Source: Palsa-147 sp049279675 (GTDB lineage Bacteria; Acidobacteriota; Terriglobia; Acidiferrales; UBA7541). From it: a stretch of 14,470 bases of DNA. The translations under genes were made by a program, and so were the position numbers. A model generated the notes under the pieces. The model did no database searches, had not been told where the DNA came from, and was given only the letters and a program-made list of their open reading frames with translations. Below are positions 6,902-14,470 of the stretch, one piece after another. The stretch lies in NCBI GenBank assembly GCA_049279675.1, contig JBAPOP010000005.1:1-14470 (forward strand), written 5' to 3'. Positions within the stretch are counted from its first letter, which is position 1. Each line of letters starts with the position of its first letter.

Positions 6902-8430
6902 GGCGACTGCGGCGCGGGCCCGGACGCAGAAGGATGGTCGGCGGGATGATTCAAAATAAAAACGAATTGACGGATTTCGTGCCGGTCGCGATCGGCTTCA
7001 GCTTCTTTTTGCTTTGAAAGGCGCTTGAACAGATCGATTTCAGCCCGCGCCTTCTGCTGGTCTCCCGTGAGGCGATAAATTTGCGCGAGGCGGAAATGCG
7101 CTTCGTCTGGAAGCGGCGTCGTTTCGATGGCTCGGATGTAAGCGCGAATCGCGTTCGGTAGATCCTTTTTCTCTGAGTAGAGAATTCCCAACTTCAAATA
7201 AGCCGGACCCAGACGCGAGTCAAGTTGCGTCGCTTTTTGAAACAAGGGAGCGATGCGGGCAAATCGATCGGGAGATTTGTCTTCCTTCATGAGTGCAACG
7301 GCATAGTCATAATAGGCGAGAGCGTTTTGCGGCTGAAGAGCGACGAAACGCTTAAACCGATCGGTCCAGTCCGGCGGCTCGACTTTTTCGGCTTCCTGGA
7401 TTTTCGCGAGAAAGAAGTAGGGGTTGGGATCGGTAGGTTCGATGTCGCACGCGGCGGCGAGTTGCTGCCAGGATTGATCGTAGGCGCCAAGCGAGTACGA
7501 TGCGACGCCGAGGCCGATCAGCATGCGGGATGATCGCGGGTAGAGGCGATTCCCTTTTGCGAAAACTTCCGAGGCGGGCTCGAGCGCGCGATGGAGAAGA
7601 AGTTCGGCGCCCCAGGCAAAAATGTGAGGCTCGCTCGGATCCATTTCGGCAGCACGTTGATCCTCGTAAACGGCTTCGAGCGGATTACCTTCGCTTTCGT
7701 CAACATCGCCAAGCAGCGCGTGAAAATCGGCGCGATCTTCGCGGGCGAGGAGCGCATGCAGAGTGGCGCTCGCGTGCGCGAAATCGCCGCTGTGATCGTA
7801 CGCGAGCGCAAGATCGTACGCGGCGTCGGAATCTGCGGAAAGAGACGCGGGCGCGGGGGACGATCCGCGATTTAGAGAAGCCGTATCTTTCACGACGGCT
7901 TCTTTCGTGCGCACGACCACGTCGGAACCGTGGCCGCCGAGATCGGTCGGATCGGTGACACCGGCAACGGTGAATTGCGGGTCATCCGAATATTGAGGGG
8001 GAGAATCCTGGGCGGACGCGGCCGGTTTTGTCGAGCCAGTCGATTTTGCGTCAGCGAGGAGCAGATCGACGGAGAGACAGCCGCTCTTGCCGACGTAGTG
8101 AGGGCCGCTATTTGAGTCGAGATAGCCGGGCATTCTCGCACGAATCGTGTACGTTCCCCCGGAAAGCGACGTGAAATGAAAACGGCCTAGCGAATCCGTG
8201 CTGGCGAGAAGAGGCTTGGGAGAATCGCTTCCGTCGAGGGCAACCGTGGCGCCAGAAAGCGGGTGATTTTCGGAATCCAAAACTTTACCTCGAATTGTGG
8301 CGCTCGGAGCGTTGTTCGTGGTTTGCGCGAGAGCGCCTGCTGGAGACAGCGTGAGCAATGCGGCCGCAAGAAGAGCCTGCAGAAAAGCGGTGAAACGCGT
8401 TCGGTGTGGGTGCGTGAGCGAGGTGATCAT
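6895..8430 (-). CDS. Secreted carboxypeptidase-regulatory-like and TPR protein
   Basis: From the ATG at 8430-8428 this is 511 residues. It has a Sec signal peptide of about 35 residues, with a likely cut after AGALA. A CarboxypepD_reg-like beta-sandwich follows at about 44-120 (ATIRGKVLDSENHPLSGATV, then GRFHFTSLSGGTYTIRA). After a low-complexity Ser/Ala/Pro linker, several TPR helical pairs cover about 205-480 (for example AYLKLGILYSEKKDLPNAIRAY and AHFRLAQIYRLTGDQQKARAE). It probably acts as a periplasmic or outer-surface scaffold; no catalytic motif is visible. A longer frame from TTG 8490 would add 20 polar residues before the signal. I prefer 8430, though neither start has a good ribosome binding site. 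It lies 60-120 bp downstream of the giant gene on the same strand, so the two probably form an operon. Confidence 0.85.
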   Translation of the reverse strand: MITSLTHPHRTRFTAFLQALLAAALLTLSPAGALAQTTNNAPSATIRGKVLDSENHPLSGATVALDGSDSPKPLLASTDSLGRFHFTSLSGGTYTIRARMPGYLDSNSGPHYVGKSGCLSVDLLLADAKSTGSTKPAASAQDSPPQYSDDPQFTVAGVTDPTDLGGHGSDVVVRTKEAVVKDTASLNRGSSPAPASLSADSDAAYDLALAYDHSGDFAHASATLHALLAREDRADFHALLGDVDESEGNPLEAVYEDQRAAEMDPSEPHIFAWGAELLLHRALEPASEVFAKGNRLYPRSSRMLIGLGVASYSLGAYDQSWQQLAAACDIEPTDPNPYFFLAKIQEAEKVEPPDWTDRFKRFVALQPQNALAYYDYAVALMKEDKSPDRFARIAPLFQKATQLDSRLGPAYLKLGILYSEKKDLPNAIRAYIRAIETTPLPDEAHFRLAQIYRLTGDQQKARAEIDLFKRLSKQKEAEADRDRHEIRQFVFILNHPADHPSASGPAPQSPH

Positions 8431-8550
8431 GAAAGGACGATCAGGCGAAAACCGTTTGGTTTCGACGAAAGACGATTGCCGATCGCGCAAGGAATTTTAG
8501 CAACGCAATCGTGTTCATGCAATTTTTAGCGCAAATTACGCGCAAGGCAG

Positions 8551-11500
8551 TTAGTGCGGGAGATGTTGCAACTCTTCTTCGGCTTGGCGATGGCCGGGAT
8601 GCTGTTTGAGAAGATCGAGAAGGACAGCGCGGGCTTTTTCGGGATCGCCTTCGAGATCGTAGAGGCGAGCGAGATTCAGATAAGGCTGATCGAATGCGGG
8701 TGCGACGCGGATCGATTCCTTGAAGCTGTCTTCCGCCTGAGTCTGGCGGTGAGTGCGGAGATAGAGGACGCCGAGATTATTGAGGGCTTCCGGATAGTCG
8801 GGCCGCGCCGATAGTGCACGCTGGAGATAGTCGTACGCGCGGTTCGTGTCGTCGAGTTGCGCGAAAACCATGCCGAGACCGTAGTTAGCGTCGGGATCGT
8901 CGGGACTCAGCGCGACGGCGCGCTGCAAAGCGCTTTTCGCATCGTCCCAGCGCTTCTGCTGGCGATAGGCGTTGCCGAGATTTTCGAGCGCAACCACGTA
9001 ACCAGGATCGACTTCGAGAGCGCGCTGGAAATCGCGGACGGCCTCATCCGTGCGGCCTTCGCGCGCAGAGACAATGCCGAGATTGTTCCAGGCGCGTTGG
9101 AGCGTGCCGGGATAGCTTGCATGTAGTACCGTCGCGCGTTCGAAGCTCGCACGGGCGTCCGAATTCTTGTCCTGCTGAAGATATACGCTGCCCATGCCGT
9201 AAAGAGCTTCGGCGCTGCCGGGATCATCGTGAAGCGCCAGCTGGAAGCAGGCTTCGGCTTGCTCGAGATAGCCGCGATCAAAAAAAACGGATCCGTATGA
9301 AAGATAATTTCGGCCGAAATCGGAATTCGCGATAACGCCTGGAAATGGAAATGCTTGCGCGACGCGTGCCGCTGGCGTTTCCGGAATATTATGAAAATCC
9401 TGCTCGTAATGCTCGAGCGGAATTGCGCCTTGGTAGACTTTAGCGATCGCGCCCGTTTTGTCGAGCAGGAAAGCTGCGGGCAAAATGAGATCGCGGTGAC
9501 GATCGAAGAGAAGACGAAAAAGAACGCTGTAGACAGCGACCATATCGTCAGATGCGCGCAGGTTGGGAAAGGAGAGATCGCGGAAAGGAGCGAGCGGCTG
9601 AGCAGTGCCTGAGGATTGGGCTTCTTCGACCTGGACAGCTATCAGCTGAAGTCCATCGGTCGACCAGCGCACGTGAGCTTGATCGAGCCCCGAGATGATT
9701 TTGCGGCATTCGGGTGATGCGGCAGACCAAAGATACAGGAGCAACGGAGCGCCGCGATGAGCGGAGAGGGTGTACAACTTTCCCCCGAGATCGGAGAGCG
9801 AAAAATCGGGTGCTGCAACCGGCGCCACTAGCCAGGTTTCGATCGAGGTGGGCAGGAGCTCCGGATCGGGCTTTGAGGGCGAGGGAAGGTCCGCGCCATT
9901 ATGCGATGGCGCGGACGATGGTTTGAATGGCTCGATGCGCGAAGGCGGCGCGCCTTCTTGAATCCATATGCGGTGATTCACGGGGAGGCCGGAAAGATTT
10001 TGAACCAGGCCGCTAGGCCAGCGAATCGAAGCCTTTACTGATTTTTGAGTCTTTCCCAAACCGAAAAATAATTCTTTGCTGTGTTGCGCGAGGAAACCGG
10101 AGCCCGCTTGGACGTAAAGGGTCTGGCGGCGCGAGTCCGTTTCAATCGTGGCCGCCGCGCCGATCGCATCGCGGTTACTTTTCGTGCCCACAAGACGAAA
10201 CGCGACGGCGGAGCCGAGATCGGGCTGCACATTTTTCAGAACGCGTAATTGCGGATTATTTCGATTTTTTAAGACAAGCTCGACTCTGCCGTCGCAATCG
10301 AAATCGGCGAGAGCGAATGAGCGACTGTCTTCGATGAAATCGAGGCCGGAAACTCCTGAGATATCGGAAAACGTGCCGTCGCCATTGTTTGCGTAGAAAA
10401 TGTTTCGCTCGTAGCCGCTCCAGGTTCCGTCGGAGCGGATTGTCTCATTGATCGCGCTCCATGCCTGCTCGTAGTCCTGGCTCGGCCGGGGCGTTGTCGG
10501 AGAATTGGCGACGACCTGACGCCAGAAAAAACTATTCAAGTCTTCACCCGCTGTCCCGGAGATCATGCCGTTCGCAACATAGACATCGGGATAACCGTCG
10601 TGATCAAAATCCCACGAATCGCTCGACCAGGCCCACCGGCCAATAGACGCGCCGGAGGACGCGCTGCGATCCTCGAAGCGGCCAGAACCCAAATTCCGAA
10701 GCAGCGAATTGCCCATCGCATGCTTACGATATAGAGCGCGAATATCGATGCTGGCATCTTTTTGAAATGCGCTCTGCTCACTGACGCGCATACCCGCCGC
10801 GGTCCACATATCGGCGACATATAGGTCTTGCTTGCCGTCATTGTCGTAGTCGAGCCAGCAAACGCCCATGCCTGCGCCGACATCTTCGACTCCGGCTTCC
10901 GAAGCAATATCCGTGAAAGTGCCGTCCCCGTTGTTGCGATACAGATTCTTTCGGCCGAAGTCGTTGACGACGTAGAGGTCAGGCCAACCGTCGTTATTGA
11001 AGTCTCCCCACGCGCAGCAAAAGCTGAATCGCGTATTGTTGAGATCGAGGCGCGTCTCGCTCGTGACATCGTGAAAAGTGCCGTTGCGCTGGTTGCGCAT
11101 CAAAAAATTGGGGGGTCCATTCTCGGCGTCGAAGTAAGGATTCGGGTAACGATATTGGTCGGCGCCCTGGTAGTACGAGTAGAGACAGAAATAAATATCG
11201 AGCCAGCCATCGCGATCGTAATCGGCAATCGCGGCGCCGGTGAACGAGCCGCGCGGAGAGTCGGCGAACTGAAACGCACCGGGTTCCGGGCGGAATTTTC
11301 CGCCGCCTTCATTGAGAAAAAGAAGCGGGCCTTCCGCACGCACGATAATCGCGTCCTGGCGGCCGTCGTTATTGATATCGGCAAAAAGCGCGCACGCGGT
11401 GTTTTCAAGAATGCCGAGGCCGGAAGTTTCCGTAATATCTTCGAATGTGCCGTTGCCGCGATTGCGATAGAGGCGATTCGGTAGGCCAGCGGGCTGGCAC

Positions 11501-12468
11501 ACGTAGAGATCGTCGAACCCGTCGCCATCCACGTCGGCAAAGGAGACGCCGTTATGGCCATAGATATCGATGCCGCACGCGCCATCGAGAAGCGTGCGCC
11601 AATAGTCGATTCCATGCCCAAGCTGAGACGAAAATGATGAGACTCCCGCGAAGACTTGTGGAGCGATATCGACGAACATCGGAGTTGAAGAGCACGTTAA
11701 TGTTTCGCCGAGCATTTCCCACGCGCGAAGACGCACGTCAGCCGTTGGCTGGACATCCCAGACGAGTTGCAATTCGCCGATTCGCTGCTCGCGCCAGTGT
11801 GGAACACGCGCGCCGACTAACTCGTAGCGCACGCGAGTTACGAGCGAAATGAGCGGCTTGGAAGAAGATGGCGGCGATTCGGCGTGGATGCTCGTTACCT
11901 GAAATTCCGCGGTAAAGATGCGATCGAAGAGTCCCATTGATGAACGCAACTCCGCGAGAAAGTGGTCGCGATCGAGGGTAGCTTTATCGGTGAATGACAA
12001 TAGTGATACTTGAAAGGACGAATCCGTGCGAACGATCCTCGATGCGACCGCTTTCGGCGAGGCGCCGGAGAAATTGGGAGACATCGACTTTTCCAGCGCG
12101 CCCGTCTTTTCTGGAGCGTCAAGGAGCTCGGAGCGCCAGGCGTTCAGGATCGCGGCGATTTGTTGTTGGTATTTTTCGGTGACGAAAGCGTCGAAGCCGG
12201 GCTGGATTTTCTTGAGGACGGCGTCGAGTGCTCTTGGCGCGCGATAACGCGGATGTACGTGAAATTCGCTTTCGGGCGACGAGACCTGCGGAGCAACGAG
12301 TGAATGAAACGTTGAAAAACCGAGGCCAGCAGGAAGAAACAGGAGCGATGCTCCTTGGCAATATTGCAACACGAATTCGCGCCGGCTCAGATCAACGAAC
12401 TGCCGATTCTTCCCAGACCTTCTCAGTGTGATTGCCTCGTGTAATCGGGCGGAGAAGAAATCTAGCAC
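8551..12468 (-). CDS. Giant CRTAC1-type protein: Tat signal, FG-GAP/VCBS, ASPIC/UnbV, redoxin-like, TPR
   Basis: This is 1305 residues if it starts at the GTG at 12468-12466. A twin-arginine motif, S28-R29-R30-E-F-V, precedes a short hydrophobic run, which suggests Tat export. Residues about 60-290 are an unassigned domain. About 300-770 holds FG-GAP/VCBS repeats with calcium-type loops (DVDGDGFDDLYV, DYDRDGWLDIYF, DFNNDGWPDLYVV, DYDNDGKQDLYVAD), a likely beta-propeller. About 770-835 is an ASPIC/UnbV domain (IRWPSGLVQNLSG). About 885-1030 resembles redoxin/TlpA (APDFSLSDLGGK), but the active-site CxxC is S918-P-E-C921. About 1040-1300 holds at least six TPR units. The start is uncertain, because no ribosome binding site precedes the GTG. 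It is likely a periplasmic or surface protein. FG-GAP/UnbV proteins are abundant in Acidobacteriota, mostly without known roles. Confidence 0.85.
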   Translation of the reverse strand: MLDFFSARLHEAITLRRSGKNRQFVDLSRREFVLQYCQGASLLFLPAGLGFSTFHSLVAPQVSSPESEFHVHPRYRAPRALDAVLKKIQPGFDAFVTEKYQQQIAAILNAWRSELLDAPEKTGALEKSMSPNFSGASPKAVASRIVRTDSSFQVSLLSFTDKATLDRDHFLAELRSSMGLFDRIFTAEFQVTSIHAESPPSSSKPLISLVTRVRYELVGARVPHWREQRIGELQLVWDVQPTADVRLRAWEMLGETLTCSSTPMFVDIAPQVFAGVSSFSSQLGHGIDYWRTLLDGACGIDIYGHNGVSFADVDGDGFDDLYVCQPAGLPNRLYRNRGNGTFEDITETSGLGILENTACALFADINNDGRQDAIIVRAEGPLLFLNEGGGKFRPEPGAFQFADSPRGSFTGAAIADYDRDGWLDIYFCLYSYYQGADQYRYPNPYFDAENGPPNFLMRNQRNGTFHDVTSETRLDLNNTRFSFCCAWGDFNNDGWPDLYVVNDFGRKNLYRNNGDGTFTDIASEAGVEDVGAGMGVCWLDYDNDGKQDLYVADMWTAAGMRVSEQSAFQKDASIDIRALYRKHAMGNSLLRNLGSGRFEDRSASSGASIGRWAWSSDSWDFDHDGYPDVYVANGMISGTAGEDLNSFFWRQVVANSPTTPRPSQDYEQAWSAINETIRSDGTWSGYERNIFYANNGDGTFSDISGVSGLDFIEDSRSFALADFDCDGRVELVLKNRNNPQLRVLKNVQPDLGSAVAFRLVGTKSNRDAIGAAATIETDSRRQTLYVQAGSGFLAQHSKELFFGLGKTQKSVKASIRWPSGLVQNLSGLPVNHRIWIQEGAPPSRIEPFKPSSAPSHNGADLPSPSKPDPELLPTSIETWLVAPVAAPDFSLSDLGGKLYTLSAHRGAPLLLYLWSAASPECRKIISGLDQAHVRWSTDGLQLIAVQVEEAQSSGTAQPLAPFRDLSFPNLRASDDMVAVYSVLFRLLFDRHRDLILPAAFLLDKTGAIAKVYQGAIPLEHYEQDFHNIPETPAARVAQAFPFPGVIANSDFGRNYLSYGSVFFDRGYLEQAEACFQLALHDDPGSAEALYGMGSVYLQQDKNSDARASFERATVLHASYPGTLQRAWNNLGIVSAREGRTDEAVRDFQRALEVDPGYVVALENLGNAYRQQKRWDDAKSALQRAVALSPDDPDANYGLGMVFAQLDDTNRAYDYLQRALSARPDYPEALNNLGVLYLRTHRQTQAEDSFKESIRVAPAFDQPYLNLARLYDLEGDPEKARAVLLDLLKQHPGHRQAEEELQHLPH

Positions 12469-12602
12469 CCGTGGTTAGCGAGGGTCAAGAATGACCGGCA
12501 AATGCAGGTGGCGGGTCGATTGAGTCGAATTGGCGCGACGAGATCGGTGTAGTAAGCTGCGAGCCTTTCCGCTGAGCAAAGTGTACGTCGGGAGAATAAA
12601 CT
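12469..12602. promoter_or_regulatory. Divergent intergenic region between the giant gene and the sugar kinase
   Basis: These 134 bases separate two genes read in opposite directions, so promoters for both the - strand block and the kinase/aldolase pair should lie here. TTG-type hexamers occur on the + strand (TTGAGT at 12520, TTGGCG at 12530), and TAGTAA at 12550 could be a -10. The spacings (24 and 14 bases) are poor, so no promoter is assigned. Confidence 0.4.
12590..12594 (+). promoter_or_regulatory. Ribosome binding site pointing to a CTG start for the sugar kinase
   Basis: GGGAG lies eight bases before CTG 12603. It is 29 bases from the first in-frame GTG (12624), too far to serve it. 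An in-frame TAA at 12597-12599 blocks any longer reading. Confidence 0.5.
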
Positions 12603-13550
12603 CTGCGCGAGCTGCGAATTACGGTGGTCGGGAGCTACGCGACCGGACTGACCATGAAAGTGAAACGCCTGCCAAGCACGGGCGAGACAGTGCTGGGAGC
12701 GGGCTATCGCGTGGATTTTGGCGGCAAAGGCTCCAATCAAGCCGTGGGATGCGCGCGGCTCGGAGCGCGCACGAGCTTTATCGCGAGATTGGGAAAGGAT
12801 GATTACGCAGAAAAGGCACTGAAGTTATATCGAGAAGAAGCCGTGGATATTCGATGGGTAAAGCAAACGAGCGATGCGCCGACGGGAGTGGGTTTCATTC
12901 TAGTGGAAGAGGAGAGCGGAAAGAATTGCATCGCGCTCGATCCCGGTGCGAATGAACTCTTGACGGCAGCGCATGTGAACGAATGCGAGGCGGCGTTCGA
13001 AACGGCGGCGGTAGTGCTGACGCAGCTCGAGATTCCTGCAGACGCGGCGGAAGCGGCCCTTGCGAGAGGACGCGCCCGTGGCGCAATTACGATTTTGAAT
13101 CCCGCTCCAGTTCGACCGCTCTCCGCAAAAATGCTGGCACTTGTGGACGTGCTGACGCCGAATGAAACAGAAGCGCGCTTGCTCTGCGGCTGCAGCCCTG
13201 ATGCGACAATGGGACCCGAGGAAATGGGTAGAGAGTTGATTCGCAAGGGGGTGCGGAACGTAGTGATGACGCTGGGCGAAAATGGCGCGCTGATCGTGAC
13301 GGCATCGTCGGTCACGAACGTTCCAGCACTCAAGATGACCGTGGCGGACACAACCGGCGCGGGAGATGCGTTTAACGCGGGACTTGCGGTAGCGCTGGCG
13401 TCGGGAGAGGAATTAGAGTCGGCGGTTAAACTTGGAATAGTGACCGGAGGATTGGCGGTCACGAGAGAAGGAGTGATTCCCGCGTTGCCGCGACGAGAAG
13501 AAGTCTTGATGTTTTTTCGGCGCAAAGGCGAAACGGCACCAGGGTGGTGA
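12603..13550 (+). CDS. rbsK: Ribokinase-like PfkB sugar kinase (possible deoxyribokinase)
   Basis: PfkB-family kinase, 315 residues from CTG 12603 or 308 from GTG 12624. It would phosphorylate a free pentose at O5 with ATP in the cytoplasm. Clear signatures are GGKGSNQA (sugar-binding glycines), a TPNETEA segment, and DTTGAGDAF near the C-terminus, whose last Asp (13365-13367) is the catalytic base. The GTG start would cut into the first beta strand (RITVVGS), so the CTG start with its GGGAG is more likely. The segment after that strand reads GSYATG; E. coli ribokinase has Asn and Asp here for binding ribose hydroxyls, so sugar preference may differ. It overlaps the aldolase gene by a few bases. 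That pairing fits a deoxyribokinase, as in the Salmonella deo system. The gene symbol marks the family, not a proven substrate. Confidence 0.85.
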   Translation: MRELRITVVGSYATGLTMKVKRLPSTGETVLGAGYRVDFGGKGSNQAVGCARLGARTSFIARLGKDDYAEKALKLYREEAVDIRWVKQTSDAPTGVGFILVEEESGKNCIALDPGANELLTAAHVNECEAAFETAAVVLTQLEIPADAAEAALARGRARGAITILNPAPVRPLSAKMLALVDVLTPNETEARLLCGCSPDATMGPEEMGRELIRKGVRNVVMTLGENGALIVTASSVTNVPALKMTVADTTGAGDAFNAGLAVALASGEELESAVKLGIVTGGLAVTREGVIPALPRREEVLMFFRRKGETAPGW

Positions 13551-14269
13551 TTGAAGTGACTAAAACGGACGAATCGATAATAGCCGCACGAATTCAATCG
13601 ACGATTATTTCGAATGCGCTGACGCGCGAGCGTTTGGAAGCGCACATCGCCGAATGCATCGAATTTCATTTCCAGGCGGCAATGATACCGCCGTGTTGGG
13701 TGAAGGAAACGGTGTCGGCGCTGAACAATTCGGGAATCCGAGTGGCTTCGTTCCTGGATTTTCCCTATGGAACGATGACGAGCCGCGGTAAAGAGTTTGA
13801 GGCGGCATCGCTGGTACAGGAAGGCGCGCAAGAAATCGACATGATGTCAAACGTCGGATTTCTACTCTCGGGCATGGAGAGCGAATATTTTCAGGACATC
13901 CGTGGCGTGGTGCAGGCGGCAGTGGGTGTTCCGGTGAAAATTATGCTGGAACTGCCCCTGTTGAACCCGGAGTTGCGCGAGCGCGCGGTCAAGCTGAGCA
14001 TGGAAGCCGGCGTCGCGTATTTGAAAAACGTAAGTGGCGGCGCGGTCGGTATTGCGCAGCCGGAAGACATTCGATTCTTGCGACGGCTGGCGCCATCGAA
14101 CGTGCGGGTGAAAGCATCAGGAGGGATCAAGACGGCGCGCCAAGTGCGCGAATTGATCGAAGCGGGTGCCGATTTGGTGGGCACAAGTGCGGGTGCCGAT
14201 ATTATTCGCGAATTGCGAAAAGGGAAGTCCGTGCTGAATGCAGTGCAATCGAGATCCATTGACTACTGA
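13544..14269 (+). CDS. deoC: Deoxyribose-phosphate aldolase (DeoC)-like class I aldolase
   Basis: This is 241 residues from GTG 13544, a normal DeoC length. DeoC splits deoxyribose 5-phosphate into glyceraldehyde 3-phosphate and acetaldehyde via a Schiff-base lysine. Counterparts of all three key residues are visible: D99 in EIDMMSN (E. coli D102), K161 in AYLKN (K167, Schiff base) and K190 in VKASGGI (K201). Phosphate-site glycines and GTSAGADI are also present. Two motifs are unusual: the N-terminal DHT-like motif is IQSTII, and the usual KTSTG after the catalytic Lys is KNVSGG. The kinase stop (13548-13550) overlaps the start region, implying translational coupling. GTG 13547 or GTG 13556 are alternative starts, the last preceded by GGTG at 13546-13549. 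Together with the kinase it could bring deoxyribose, or a similar sugar, into glycolysis. Confidence 0.85.
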   Translation: MVIEVTKTDESIIAARIQSTIISNALTRERLEAHIAECIEFHFQAAMIPPCWVKETVSALNNSGIRVASFLDFPYGTMTSRGKEFEAASLVQEGAQEIDMMSNVGFLLSGMESEYFQDIRGVVQAAVGVPVKIMLELPLLNPELRERAVKLSMEAGVAYLKNVSGGAVGIAQPEDIRFLRRLAPSNVRVKASGGIKTARQVRELIEAGADLVGTSAGADIIRELRKGKSVLNAVQSRSIDY

Positions 14270-14470
14270 CCGCAAATAAATCGAGAAGGAACCGCGTGGG
14301 ATATTCTTAAATCGCTTTTTCTCGGCCTCGACTCAACGTAACGAGCAAGTCGAAACGTGCACAGCCTCGGCGCTGCTAGCATTCCCGGTACCGCTCGATC
14401 CTTTTTCATTTTCTGTTTTTGACGTTTTACCTCGACTGACATTTCGTCCGCTATTCTCAAAAAAGTGGTG
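14270..14470. other. Non-coding stretch after the aldolase gene
   Basis: No supported gene is seen in these 201 bases. There is a T-rich patch at about 14400-14430 with TTGACG at 14419-14424 and TATTCT at 14452-14457. The 27-base gap between them is too long for a standard promoter. No clear intrinsic terminator follows the aldolase gene. Confidence 0.4.

Noticed and set aside
7500..7958. A 152-codon + strand frame opposite the TPR gene
   Set aside because: Very Arg-rich product without a motif; it mirrors the TPR coding sequence on the other strand.
12803..13831. A 342-codon - strand frame opposite the kinase and aldolase genes
   Set aside because: Ser/Ala-rich low-complexity product, antisense to two clear enzyme genes.
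14419..14457. Promoter formed by TTGACG and TATTCT near the window end
   Set aside because: The gap of 27 bases is far from the usual 16-18, and no start codon can be tied to it within the window.
1..14470. CRISPR array, tRNA/rRNA genes, insertion sequences or phage genes
   Set aside because: No regularly spaced repeats, no tRNA-like or rRNA-like segments, and no transposase, integrase or phage motifs were recognised on either strand.

Overview
The window looks like chromosomal DNA from a soil-type Gram-negative bacterium, most likely an Acidobacteriota member. This rests on style: moderately high GC, exported proteins with a carboxypeptidase-regulatory-like domain plus TPRs, a giant CRTAC1/UnbV protein, and small families of exported hydrolases. 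No rRNA or marker gene is present, so the phylum is an inference.

Layout. (1) Bases 1-243 hold the C-terminal end of a helical protein, possibly the FCD ligand domain of a GntR/FadR-type regulator. An MFS permease of the anion/sugar-acid:cation symporter type follows at 309-1589. (2) Bases 1660-6901 carry four consecutive genes of the inosine-uridine nucleoside hydrolase (IUNH) fold on the + strand. They fall into two pairs by sequence: copies 1 and 2, and copies 3 and 4. Copy 1 has no visible export signal, copy 2 has a twin-arginine (Tat) signal, and copies 3 and 4 have Sec signal peptides. All four keep the fold signatures but have a remodelled metal/ribose site. (3) Bases 6895-12468 are a two-gene - strand block. 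It holds a 1305-residue Tat-type protein (FG-GAP/VCBS repeats, ASPIC/UnbV, redoxin, TPRs) and then a secreted carboxypeptidase-regulatory-like/TPR protein, whose 3' end overlaps the fourth hydrolase by 7 bp. (4) Bases 12603-14269 are a translationally coupled + strand pair: a ribokinase-like PfkB sugar kinase and a DeoC-like aldolase.

How they may work together. Nucleoside hydrolases release free (deoxy)ribose, a ribokinase/deoxyribokinase phosphorylates it, and deoxyribose-phosphate aldolase splits deoxyribose 5-phosphate. The window therefore has the parts of a nucleoside or pentoside scavenging route: exported hydrolases, a permease, a kinase and an aldolase. However, the hydrolases lack several canonical nucleoside-hydrolase residues, the kinase lacks the usual Asn/Asp of the ribose pocket, and the aldolase lacks the usual DHT-type N-terminal motif. 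The real substrate may be a different glycoside. The most unusual part is the tandem set of divergent hydrolases, including a fourth copy with two further Asp-to-Asn changes.
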